In this document: positions 1-7,751 of the stretch, in pieces | Layout: the number at the start of each line of letters is the position of its first letter | How positions within the stretch are numbered: the stretch's first letter is position 1 | Source of the DNA: Phycisphaerales bacterium | GTDB lineage: Bacteria; Planctomycetota; Phycisphaerae; Phycisphaerales; UBA1924 | Length of the DNA: 64,000 nt | Assembly: GCA_028289195.1 (NCBI GenBank) | Contig: JANQQR010000008.1 | Coordinates: 95,499 to 159,498 of the forward strand | Direction of reading: 5' to 3' | Notes under the pieces: model-generated | Told to the model about the DNA's origin: nothing | Database searches by the model: none | What the model saw: the letters and a program-made list of their open reading frames with translations, nothing else | Position numbers and translations under genes: made by a program

Positions 1-2
1 AG

Positions 3-1214
3 CTCCGGGTGCTGGGGATGCGGACGCACCACCGCCTCGATGCCTACGGTGTGCCGGTCGTCGCGATCCGCGAACAGGCCGATGCCCAGCCGCCGAGGAG
101 CGAGGCGTTCATCCCGCCCGAGGGGCTGATTGTTCCTGCGACAGTGACGCTCCGGTTCGACTCGCCGTCGGATGTAGCGATCGAACTCTGGAACCCCGAC
201 CGGGTGCGCGCGATCGAGCGTCACGGCGCGCCGCTCCGACTCTCGACAGACACGACCGCGCCGATCGCTGAGTTGTTCTCCCGCGCGGAACTGGCCCGCA
301 CGGGTGCCCGGGGCATGACGGATGTCGGGGAGTACGTCAGCAGGATCGGCATCTACCTCCACGAGCCGTTCGATCCACAGAAAATCCCGGTCCTGCTCGT
401 CCACGGGCTGCGCTCCAGCCCTGTGACCTGGCGCGACATGCTCAACGACCTGCGCGCCGACCACGTACTCCGGGAGCGATTCCAGTTCTGGATGTTCTAC
501 TACCCGACCGGGCTGCCGGTGCCCCGTTCGGCGGCCTACCTGCGCCGCGAACTCGCTGAGATCCGCTCGCTGTTCGACCCGAACGGATTGAATCCGCGGA
601 TGTCCGAGATGGTCGTCGTCGGGCACAGCATGGGCGGGCTCCTCACCAAGGCGAACGTGCAGTCCAGCGGCGACGCTCTGTGGCACTCGTTGCACCCGGA
701 ACCGTTCGATGAGATCGACATGCCGCCGGGCGTGCGCGACCACATCCGTGAGGTGTTCTTCTACGACGCCGACGAGGGCATCGCACGCGTCGTTTTCATC
801 GCCACGCCCCACGCCGGCAGCACCATGGCGACCTCCTGGATCGGACGCCTCGGGGACTCCCTCGTCGATCTGCCTGACGAGTTCGACGATGTCGACGAGT
901 GGTTCGCCAGCGAACGCCAGCGCCTGGACCCGAGCGAGGAATACCAGCTCACAAGCGGCGTCCCATCCAGTATCGATGATCTGCGCCCCGGAGCGCCGCA
1001 CCTGCGGGCGTACTCGTCGATACCGATGCGCACAGGCCTGCCCTTCCACGTGATCGCGGGCGGGCAGGACTCGATCGTGCCCCTGGACAGTTCGATGCTC
1101 GAGGGCGCTGATTCGGCCATCATCGTCGACGCCGGGCACAACGCCCACACCCATGCACGCGCGATCAGAGAGGTGCGCCGAATCCTGCTCCTGCATCTCG
1201 ATGACCGGCGCTAG
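3..1214 (+). CDS. Alpha/beta-hydrolase, lipase-like (5' end outside window)
   Basis: The reading frame is open to the left edge, so the N-terminus is missing; a GTG at base 9 is the first in-window start but need not be the real one. The fold is an alpha/beta hydrolase: an HG oxyanion strand (LLVHGL, near base 395), the nucleophile elbow GHSMGG with Ser at bases 627-629, an acid in GGQDSIV (Asp at 1068-1070) and a His in AGHNAH (1137-1139). A TPHAGS stretch near base 810 is typical of lipase and PGAP1-like enzymes. The substrate is probably an ester or lipid but cannot be named from sequence. Confidence 0.85.
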   Translation, partial: LRVLGMRTHHRLDAYGVPVVAIREQADAQPPRSEAFIPPEGLIVPATVTLRFDSPSDVAIELWNPDRVRAIERHGAPLRLSTDTTAPIAELFSRAELARTGARGMTDVGEYVSRIGIYLHEPFDPQKIPVLLVHGLRSSPVTWRDMLNDLRADHVLRERFQFWMFYYPTGLPVPRSAAYLRRELAEIRSLFDPNGLNPRMSEMVVVGHSMGGLLTKANVQSSGDALWHSLHPEPFDEIDMPPGVRDHIREVFFYDADEGIARVVFIATPHAGSTMATSWIGRLGDSLVDLPDEFDDVDEWFASERQRLDPSEEYQLTSGVPSSIDDLRPGAPHLRAYSSIPMRTGLPFHVIAGGQDSIVPLDSSMLEGADSAIIVDAGHNAHTHARAIREVRRILLLHLDDRR

Positions 1215-1264
1215 TCGCGAGATTTCCGGAGCATCCCCGCGCGGACTCGGCGATATACCGCCCC

Positions 1265-2329
1265 ATGCGAGTCAGGCAGCGCAGCGGTGGGGCGGTGAAT
1301 GCGATGAAACAGTCTTGGATGCAAATCGTGCTCCCGATCATCCTGGGCCCCGCGATCGCAGCATCCACGCTCGGCCAGGGCCACGACCCGCTCGGGCCGC
1401 CCTACGACCACGACATGGCCGAGCAGATCGGTGAGTACGTGCGCCGGATCTTCCTGGATGCCGACGACCACCTCTGGTTCGGCACGAACGGCTACGGGGT
1501 CTGCAGATTCGATGGCGAGGAACTGGCCTGCTTCGGGCCCAGGGAAGGACTGGCGGGGCACCAGGTAACCGGGATCATCCAGGACCGGCAAGGCGACGTC
1601 TGGATCGCGACCAACGGCGGCGTCTCGCGATTCGACGGAGCCGGCTTCACCAATTACGCCGAGCAATCGGGCCTCAACGAGCCCTATGCGTGGACGATCG
1701 TGGAGCAGTCCGACGGCACGATCTGGGTCGGCACCCTCGGCGGCGCGTACCGCTTCGACGGCGAGCGTTTCTCCAGATTCGATCTCCCGGAAGCCCCGCA
1801 TCGCGACCAGACCCGGGGGGTCTCGAGCAGGAGCCGCATCCTCGATATCACCGAGACGCGCGACGGCACCCTGTGGTTCGCGACCGAGGGCGCCGGGGTG
1901 TTTTCATACGACGGCGAATCGCTCACAAACCTCTCGAGCGCCGACGGGCTCACCTCGGACTTCGTGAACTGCGTGCTCGAGGACCGGAACGGGACGATCT
2001 GGATCGCGACCCACCACGGCGGCGTCTGCCGCTACGACGGAGCGACCGTCACACCCGTGACGGCCGCAGACGGCGTTCGCGGCATCGAGGCGTGGAGCAT
2101 CTTCGAGGACCGCCACGGACACATCTGGTTCACGATCGAGGGGCATGGTGTCTACCGCTTCGACGGCGAGTCGTTCACGAACCTCCACTGGGAGGTGGGC
2201 CTGCCCCGAGCGATGCAGAGCTTCGGCGAAGACGCCCGGGGCCGCCTCCTGGTGGGCGGATACGGTGGCCTGTTCAGGCACAACGGCGTCGTGTTCGTGA
2301 ACGTGAAGCGATCCGGACCGTGGGAGTAG
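1265..2329 (+). CDS. Secreted seven-bladed Reg_prop-type propeller protein
   Basis: Seven repeats of the form D-x-x-G-x-x-W-(F/I/V)-x-T-x-G-(G)-x-x-R-(F/Y)-D-G fill residues from about 50 to 350, the number needed to close a seven-bladed propeller. This is the two-component-regulator propeller repeat, but no kinase or membrane domain follows, so the protein is a free-standing propeller. A hydrophobic segment (QIVLPIILGPAIAAS) behind a basic N-terminus looks like a signal peptide. The start is uncertain: ATG at 1265 sits 5 nt behind a TATACC box, while ATG at 1304 would give a shorter signal peptide. The ligand is unknown. Confidence 0.8.
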   Translation: MRVRQRSGGAVNAMKQSWMQIVLPIILGPAIAASTLGQGHDPLGPPYDHDMAEQIGEYVRRIFLDADDHLWFGTNGYGVCRFDGEELACFGPREGLAGHQVTGIIQDRQGDVWIATNGGVSRFDGAGFTNYAEQSGLNEPYAWTIVEQSDGTIWVGTLGGAYRFDGERFSRFDLPEAPHRDQTRGVSSRSRILDITETRDGTLWFATEGAGVFSYDGESLTNLSSADGLTSDFVNCVLEDRNGTIWIATHHGGVCRYDGATVTPVTAADGVRGIEAWSIFEDRHGHIWFTIEGHGVYRFDGESFTNLHWEVGLPRAMQSFGEDARGRLLVGGYGGLFRHNGVVFVNVKRSGPWE

Positions 2330-2348
2330 GGCGGCGGCGCCCGGATGC

Positions 2349-2377
2349 TTGGCCGACCGATTCGCCCGTGCTACAGT
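2349..2377 (+). promoter_or_regulatory. Promoter of tRNA-Gly
   Basis: TTGGCC at 2349-2354 and TACAGT at 2372-2377 are separated by exactly 17 nt. The tRNA 5' end lies 9 nt downstream of the -10 box, the expected distance for a start just ahead of the mature tRNA. Confidence 0.55.
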
Positions 2378-2386
2378 CCCCGTCTC

Positions 2387-2458
2387 GCGGGCGTAACTCA
2401 ATGGTAGAGTGTCAGCCTTCCAAGCTGAATGTTGCCGGTTCGAGTCCGGTCGCCCGCT
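2387..2458 (+). tRNA. tRNA-Gly (anticodon TCC)
   Basis: The 7-bp acceptor GCGGGCG pairs with CGCCCGC. The anticodon arm has the 7-nt loop CTTCCAA with anticodon TCC at 2419-2421, and the T-loop is GTTCGAGTC. The D-arm includes the usual AATGGTAGAGT. The total is 72 nt with a one-base discriminator and no encoded CCA. Confidence 0.96.
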
Positions 2459-2636
2459 TTCTCGCAGCGCGTCGCTCCGCTCATGCTCCGCACTGCGACT
2501 GAAGCCTGCGCTGTTCGGCGTTCCTTCCTCGCATTGATCGACCAACTCCGATCGGAACGAGTTCGCTCGGCTTGCGGAGGAGAACGCGAGCCGCCCGCTG
2601 CATCTCCCATCGACTGGGTTTCGCTCGCCTCTTCCC

Positions 2637-3650
2637 ATGAACACCCTGCTCCGAATCAATTGGAGCGCTCACGACACGAGAGCGACGATCAAGGTCGCAG
2701 TCGGACTCGTGATCATGCTCGCCCTGGAGGGAGTCACGGGAGAAACGTGGCTCGCCACTGCTCTCGCGGCGATGTGCGCATGGCTCACGAACGTGCCGGG
2801 CGCCACACGCTTCCGCGTGGCTGGTATGACTTGCTTCGGCGTCGGCGCGTTGGCAGCGACCGCCATCGCGGGCCAGGTGGGCCTCGCGCTCGGGCCCAAC
2901 ATCGCGTTGATCGCGATCGTCGGCTTCTTCGGCACCAGCCTGCTCGCTCGTGGAACGCGCCCGTTCATGGTCGGATTCTCACTGGTTACCTGGGCGATCT
3001 ACGCACCCCTGCTGATCGAGAATTCCAGCACCGCGAATTGTCTGCTCGCCGTTATGGCCGGAACAGGAATCGTCGTGGTGCTGAATGTGGCAAGCGACGC
3101 TTTCCGCGAGGGACGGGGTGAACGGGCGGACTCTTCGGAGCTGTCCGACGATGCGCAGGCGGCGTCGCGTCCTCCCGCGAGCTTCGTGCTGGCCTACGCA
3201 TCCTCCGTCGCGATCGTCCTCGCAGCAACGACATACGCCGGATGGACATGGCTTGAGACCGATCCAACGATCGTCACGGCCGGCGCGTTCTTCGTGATAG
3301 GGTTTGACGTTCAGAAGACACTCGCGGCCGGAGTGGGCCGGCTGATCGGCCTCGCCGCCGGAGTTGCTGCGGGCCTCGGGCTCGCCCACCTGATCGGTCC
3401 CGGCTTGGTGCTCGATGGCATAGCGATTCTGGCTTGCGGGCTGAGCTTCGGGGCGATGGCCATGCACCCCGGGGCCTGGATGTTCTTCTTCATGATCTTC
3501 GTGTCGATCGGCTGGCACAGTCTGCAATCCGACGTGTTCGCGATGACCGCTCTCGAACGATTCTCCGGAGAATCAGCGGGTGCTATCACAGCGATCGCCA
3601 GCATCGCCTTTCTTGAACGGATGCAGGCCCGCTCGGCGAAACAGCCCTGA
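2637..3650 (+). CDS. FUSC-family integral membrane protein
   Basis: The protein of 337 aa has two clusters of hydrophobic helices, residues about 15-150 and 190-325, separated by a polar acidic linker (around ERADSSELSDDAQ). This two-half layout is that of the fusaric-acid-resistance / aromatic-acid-exporter membrane domain. FUSC proteins are thought to export aromatic acids or similar compounds. No partner membrane-fusion protein lies nearby, so the substrate is open. It follows the tRNA by 178 nt of sequence in which nothing else is recognisable. Confidence 0.75.
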   Translation: MNTLLRINWSAHDTRATIKVAVGLVIMLALEGVTGETWLATALAAMCAWLTNVPGATRFRVAGMTCFGVGALAATAIAGQVGLALGPNIALIAIVGFFGTSLLARGTRPFMVGFSLVTWAIYAPLLIENSSTANCLLAVMAGTGIVVVLNVASDAFREGRGERADSSELSDDAQAASRPPASFVLAYASSVAIVLAATTYAGWTWLETDPTIVTAGAFFVIGFDVQKTLAAGVGRLIGLAAGVAAGLGLAHLIGPGLVLDGIAILACGLSFGAMAMHPGAWMFFFMIFVSIGWHSLQSDVFAMTALERFSGESAGAITAIASIAFLERMQARSAKQP

Positions 3651-3667
3651 CCGGACTCGAAGGCGCG

Positions 3668-3706
3668 GCGGCGGTTGGTCACGCTCGCCTCAACCCCAAC
3701 CGCCGC
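3668..3706. terminator. Inverted repeat between convergent genes
   Basis: Perfect 11-bp arms GCGGCGGTTGG (3668-3678) and CCAACCGCCGC (3696-3706) flank a 17-nt loop in the 59-nt gap between convergent stops. There is no U-tract, so intrinsic termination is only a guess; it could instead be a transcript-end stabiliser. Confidence 0.4.
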
Positions 3707-3709
3707 GGA

Positions 3710-4426
3710 TCACCCGAACAGACCGCCTCCCAGATCCTCCCGCACGATGAGCCCCGCGTCGTTGTTCTTCGGGCTGTTCACCCGTGTGCTCACATGATGC
3801 GCATCGAGCACGCCTTCGGCGGCCGGTTTGATGAAACCCGTCGCCTCCTCCGAATCGAACCCCGGGTCGCACCACACGCTCGCGTCCTCGGGCTCGAGAA
3901 TCACCGGCATGCGATCGTGGATCTCGCGCACCAGGTCGTTGGGAGTCGTTGTGATGATCGCGAAGGTGCCTCCCCCCTCCGACGGCGTCCAGATGCCGGC
4001 GGCGAGGATCGGCGCCCCGTCTGCCCGGTGGATGCGCCAAGGCTGCTTCGCTTTCTGGCCCTCGATCTTCTGCCATTCGTAGAACGAGCTCAGCGGCACG
4101 ACGCAGCGCCGCTCGCCGAACGACTCTCGGAACATCCCGTTCGTCGCGACTGTCTCGCCGCGGGCGTTGATCGGTCCGGTTCCGGGCGCAGCGCCGTCGC
4201 GCTTGGTCATCCACGAAGGCGAGAACCCCCAGATCTGCGATTCGGCGAGCCCGATGCGCCCGTCGTCCGAGCGCACGACCAGCGACATTTGGGTCGGGGC
4301 GACGTTCCAGCTCTGCCCGAGTGCGGGAACATCCGAGTCCGGCTTGTCGAGGCCCTCGGGGAATCGCAGATCGAGGAAGTCGTGAACGTCCTTCCACGTG
4401 TATTCGCGAGTGAAGCGCCCGCACAT
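3710..4426 (-). CDS. yedK: SRAP-family abasic-site protein (YedK/HMCES type)
   Basis: A 238-aa SOS-response-associated peptidase. The protein starts MCGRF, so Cys2 is exposed after Met removal; in this family it forms a covalent thiazolidine with abasic sites in single-stranded DNA. Other family motifs are visible: NVAPTQ, WGFSPSW, NARGETV, RRCVVPLSSFYEW (catalytic Glu region) and the HDRMPVIL His motif. Length is normal for the family. The start at 4426 is fixed by MCGRF and preceded by a TACGAT box 6 nt upstream with no ribosome binding site, suggesting a leaderless mRNA. Confidence 0.95.
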   Translation of the reverse strand: MCGRFTREYTWKDVHDFLDLRFPEGLDKPDSDVPALGQSWNVAPTQMSLVVRSDDGRIGLAESQIWGFSPSWMTKRDGAAPGTGPINARGETVATNGMFRESFGERRCVVPLSSFYEWQKIEGQKAKQPWRIHRADGAPILAAGIWTPSEGGGTFAIITTTPNDLVREIHDRMPVILEPEDASVWCDPGFDSEEATGFIKPAAEGVLDAHHVSTRVNSPKNNDAGLIVREDLGGGLFG

Positions 4427-4432
4427 GTCCGG

Positions 4433-4438
4433 ATCGTA
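4433..4438 (-). promoter_or_regulatory. Leaderless -10 box of the SRAP gene
   Basis: TACGAT ends 6 nt before the ATG. No Shine-Dalgarno sequence lies between box and start. Confidence 0.45.
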
Positions 4439-4454
4439 CCCCGCGGAGGGGCGG

Positions 4455-5543
4455 CTAGAACGGAGCCCGCACTCGCGTCCACGAACCTCTGCTCGCCGCC
4501 GGCCGGCCTGATTCGTCGCCCCACGCGAACCACCCCTCGGCGCGTGCCGGGTCGAAGACGGCCGAGTAGATCGTCCGCAGGTGCTCGGGTGTCCGCATCT
4601 CGACGTCCTCGCGCCCCAGCATGCCCATCAGCGTCGCGTCGTCGGCTGCGCCGTCTCTCATTGCACGGCGCAGGCCGCAGTACCGCGCGATCGTCGATCC
4701 GCACCGGGAGCGGCTCTCCCGGGCTTCGTCGATCTCGAGAGAGAGCTTGTGGTTCGTCGCGATCTGCCACGGGCCGTCTCGATCATGGCGTTCGTGCGTG
4801 GCGCGTCCGCACTCGAAGACCGCGCCGTGCCCCGTACCGCCTTCGCACGCCACCACGATCACGCCGCGATCTCGCCCGGTGGAGGCGATGAACCGCTCGA
4901 GTTCGTCGATCGACGCGCATGTCTCCAGTGCCTGGCGCGCCCAGAAGAGCCACGAGATGATCGTGCGATCCTGCGGCGGGTCGTCGAGCGCCGGCATCGT
5001 GTGGAGGTGGAGCCAGAGCCCCTCGGCGTTGATCCCGGTGTCGACATCGATGTCGCCCCGGATTCCCAGGGCCATGACCGGGATCCGATGGGGCACGCTG
5101 TGCACCGTCACGGCGGCCCCCCGGCGGAGCGTCGCGCTGAGCCAATCGCAGTTGCGCGCCACGAGCTGACGCCGCTGCCCGAGGGTGACAGTCGCGGCGC
5201 TGCACATCGGGCCCGCGATTTCCTGTTCCACCGATCTCGGCGCCCCCGCGGTTCGCGTCGGAGCGGCGATATCCGCGTACAGGAACTCGGCGACCTCGAT
5301 TGCATCGCAGGACGACCCGCAGGCCATCCCTTCGATCTCCAGACGAAACTCGTCCGGAAGGCGCCCGAGCCAGCGTTCGGCCTGCCGACGCAGATCCTCG
5401 CGGCCCGTACGCGTGATGGCGCCCAGGTCTAGCAGGTAGGCCTCCCGAAACGAATGATCCAGAATGTCACCCAGCACGCGTGCGTGCGCGCGACCCGCAT
5501 CCGCGGGTTGCCCCTCGAGATTGATGACGGGAAGGTCGGCCAT
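4455..5543 (-). CDS. C45-type autoproteolytic Ntn-hydrolase / acyltransferase
   Basis: A 362-aa protein of the acyl-CoA:6-aminopenicillanic-acid acyltransferase (C45) family. The motif PMCSAATV places the probable autoproteolytic nucleophile at Cys114, followed by ARNCDW, the family's RNxDW strand. The conserved GxxGDIDVDTGINAEGLWLHLHT stretch and an ATNH motif further on also fit the family. Members cleave themselves before the Cys and then hydrolyse or transfer acyl groups on amides; the substrate here is unknown. No signal peptide is apparent. It lies 28 nt upstream of SRAP's start on the same strand. Confidence 0.82.
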   Translation of the reverse strand: MADLPVINLEGQPADAGRAHARVLGDILDHSFREAYLLDLGAITRTGREDLRRQAERWLGRLPDEFRLEIEGMACGSSCDAIEVAEFLYADIAAPTRTAGAPRSVEQEIAGPMCSAATVTLGQRRQLVARNCDWLSATLRRGAAVTVHSVPHRIPVMALGIRGDIDVDTGINAEGLWLHLHTMPALDDPPQDRTIISWLFWARQALETCASIDELERFIASTGRDRGVIVVACEGGTGHGAVFECGRATHERHDRDGPWQIATNHKLSLEIDEARESRSRCGSTIARYCGLRRAMRDGAADDATLMGMLGREDVEMRTPEHLRTIYSAVFDPARAEGWFAWGDESGRPAASRGSWTRVRAPF

Positions 5544-5604
5544 GCGTCGAGAGCTAGGGTAGGCCGAGCGTGCAGGTGGAGCGGAGTGATGCGATGATGC
5601 GCGG

Positions 5605-6714
5605 GTGAACGACCGGGCTCAGACACACGGACCGCAGATCGTCAATCTTGCCGATTTCGAGCACGCGGCACGCCAGCGCATGGACCGCGGAGCGTTTGAC
5701 TATGTCGCCGGAGGTGCCGGTGATGAATTGTCTATCCAGCGGAACCACTCCGCGTGGCGGGAGATCGAGCTGTGGCCCCGCGCCGGCGTCGACGTCTCGA
5801 ATATCAAGACCACGACATCCCTGCTCGGACACGACCTCGACCACCCGATCATCCTGGCACCAACGGCCTACGCCAGCCTCGCGCACCCCGATGCCGAAGC
5901 TCCGGTCGCGCGGGCGGCCTCGAACACCGCCGCCGTCCACGTCGCCAGCTCCTTCGCGTCGCTCCCCATCGAGGAGATCCGGGGCGCGGCCGGAGCCGGG
6001 CAGACCTGGTTCCAGCTCTACATCCAGAAGGACCGCTCGTTCACGCGGCATCTCATCGAGCGCGTCGCGAGCGCGGGCTGCTCGGCGCTCGTGATCACGG
6101 TCGACACTCCGCTGCTCGGCCCCAGGGACCGAGAGAGCCGAACGTTCGGCGAGCGCCCCGACCTCCGCCGGCCGAATCTCGACGGCCTCGAGGGAATTGA
6201 AACAAGCGGCGCTCACCGGACCGGCGAGGGGGCTCTGTACAGCGATGTCCATGACGCCTCTGTCGATTGGGACGACCTCGCGGGCATCATCAATGACGCG
6301 CCCCTGCCGGTCCTGCTCAAGGGGATCATGCACCCGGATGACGCGGAGCACGCGATCCGATCGGGAGCGTCTGGCATCATCGTTTCGAACCACGGAGGCC
6401 GGAACCTCGACAGCGCTCCGGCGACCGCTCACGCGCTACCCGGGATCGTGCGCCGGGCGGCCGCCATCGATCGCTCCATTCCAGTGCTCATCGATGGTGG
6501 TCTCCGGCGCGGCGAAGACGTGTTGAAGGCCCTTGCACTCGGAGCGCGTGCTGTGCTGATCGGCCGGCCGTACGTCTACGCCCTCGCCGCCGACGGACAG
6601 AGCGGTGTCGAACGCTGCGTCCGGATGCTGCACCGAGAACTGACCATGGCGATGGCGTTGTGCGGAACGGTCTCGATCGAACAGATCAGGCCGCGCGTGC
6701 TCCGCGAGCTCTAG
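5605..6714 (+). CDS. FMN-dependent alpha-hydroxy-acid oxidizing protein
   Basis: A 369-aa member of the lactate/glycolate oxidase and lactate-monooxygenase family. Family signatures: DYVAGGAGDE near residue 35, APTAYASLAHPDAE at about 90, the WFQLYIQKDR strand, TVDTPLLGPRDRE, VLLKGIMHPDDA with the FMN-binding Lys, SNHGGRNLDS with the proton-abstracting His, and IDGGLRRGEDVLKALALGA with IGRP for phosphate binding. It uses FMN to oxidise a 2-hydroxy acid to a 2-oxo acid. It starts with GTG and its TAG stop overlaps the convergent flagellin stop in a shared CTAG. Confidence 0.92.
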   Translation: MNDRAQTHGPQIVNLADFEHAARQRMDRGAFDYVAGGAGDELSIQRNHSAWREIELWPRAGVDVSNIKTTTSLLGHDLDHPIILAPTAYASLAHPDAEAPVARAASNTAAVHVASSFASLPIEEIRGAAGAGQTWFQLYIQKDRSFTRHLIERVASAGCSALVITVDTPLLGPRDRESRTFGERPDLRRPNLDGLEGIETSGAHRTGEGALYSDVHDASVDWDDLAGIINDAPLPVLLKGIMHPDDAEHAIRSGASGIIVSNHGGRNLDSAPATAHALPGIVRRAAAIDRSIPVLIDGGLRRGEDVLKALALGARAVLIGRPYVYALAADGQSGVERCVRMLHRELTMAMALCGTVSIEQIRPRVLREL

Positions 6715-7577
6715 AAACGCGCTACGGGTGTCAGAAGGTTCAGCACCCTCTGCGGAGCGGTACCCGCCAGCCCGTTGACGAGGAAGGCCGATTCCGCCAG
6801 CACCTGCAGGCGAGAGAGGTTGGCCGTCTCGCGAGCGAAGTCGGTGTCCCGGATCAGGCTGTTGGCGGCCGCGGTGTTCGCGATCGCAACGGCCGTCCCG
6901 CGGAGGCGCGGTTCCAGAGAGAAACGAGCCGCCGCCCCGAGTTCGCCCCGGTGGATGTCCACCTGCGTGCGCGCTGCTCGTATGACTGCCTGCGCCGACC
7001 CGGGGTCGCCCGTGATGAGATTGAGATCACCACCCGAAGCGGCATCGGCGAGCGTGAAGGTCTGGCCGTCGATCTCCGTCTCGCCGAGCGCGCTGGTGCG
7101 GGCGTCGACGATCGTGATCGAGTCTCCGCCCCCGACGTCGAGATCGACATCACCGGTGAAGAGCTGCTGGCCGTTGAACGAGCTCGAGACCGCGACCCTA
7201 TCGACCGTGCGCAGGATCGAATCGAGCTGCGCCTGGTTGGCCTCCAGTTCACCTTCGCTGAGCCCCGCGCTGTTCGCGCTGGCGACAGCGAGCGCCTCGG
7301 CCTCGACGAGCAGGTCCGACACCTCGCCGAGCGAAGCATCGGCGACGCTGATCACGCTGTTGGTGCGCTGCAGGCTCCGAGACTCCGCCTCCAGCACGCG
7401 GAGCTGCGCCCGCAGCTGCTCGGAGGCGATGAGCGCCGCCGGTCCGTCAGAGCCGCGATTGACCGACAGCCCGGTCGCCAGACGCTGGAAGCTGGAGGCC
7501 TGCGCTCCGAGCGTGTTGCCGAGAATGTTCTGGGCGATCAGCGACGAGACGTTGGTGTTCACCGAGAACTGGCTCAC
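6711..7577 (-). CDS. fliC: Flagellin (short, 288 aa)
   Basis: The N-terminal D0/D1 helices (SVNTNVSSLIAQN, RLATGLSVNRGSDGPAAL, then SLQRTNSVISVADASLGEV) and the C-terminal helix (DTDFARETANLSRLQVLAES to LNLL) are both present with only about 120 residues between them, so the surface D2/D3 domains are small. The start is a GTG at 7577 because a perfect AAGGAGGTG ribosome binding site sits 4 nt upstream; the longer open frame to 7721 has no flagellin homology. No other flagellar gene is in the window. No sigma-28 or sigma-54 promoter was convincing. Confidence 0.95.
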   Translation of the reverse strand: MSQFSVNTNVSSLIAQNILGNTLGAQASSFQRLATGLSVNRGSDGPAALIASEQLRAQLRVLEAESRSLQRTNSVISVADASLGEVSDLLVEAEALAVASANSAGLSEGELEANQAQLDSILRTVDRVAVSSSFNGQQLFTGDVDLDVGGGDSITIVDARTSALGETEIDGQTFTLADAASGGDLNLITGDPGSAQAVIRAARTQVDIHRGELGAAARFSLEPRLRGTAVAIANTAAANSLIRDTDFARETANLSRLQVLAESAFLVNGLAGTAPQRVLNLLTPVARF

Positions 7578-7580
7578 AGC

Positions 7581-7590
7581 GCACCTCCTT
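7581..7590 (-). promoter_or_regulatory. Strong ribosome binding site deciding the flagellin start
   Basis: AAGGAGGTGC on the minus strand is complementary to the 16S 3' end and lies just ahead of the GTG at 7577. It is one of the strongest ribosome binding sites in the window, in keeping with a protein made in bulk. Confidence 0.7.
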
Positions 7591-7751
7591 GGACGAGCGT
7601 GTCCGCGGGGATCCGATCCCTCGAACACGACTCTTCCATATGCGCGCAGGATCGGCCCGACGCCATCTCTCGGCATTCGGATCGCCGGTGTTTCCGGGCG
7701 TGACAGCCCGCAGGGGTTCAACCCGGTCCCGGGGAGCGGGCCCGCAGCGTC

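Noticed and set aside
7578..7750. Sigma-28 or sigma-54 promoter upstream of flagellin
   Set aside because: No TGGCAC/TTGC pair or TAAA/GCCGATAA pair with correct spacing was found.
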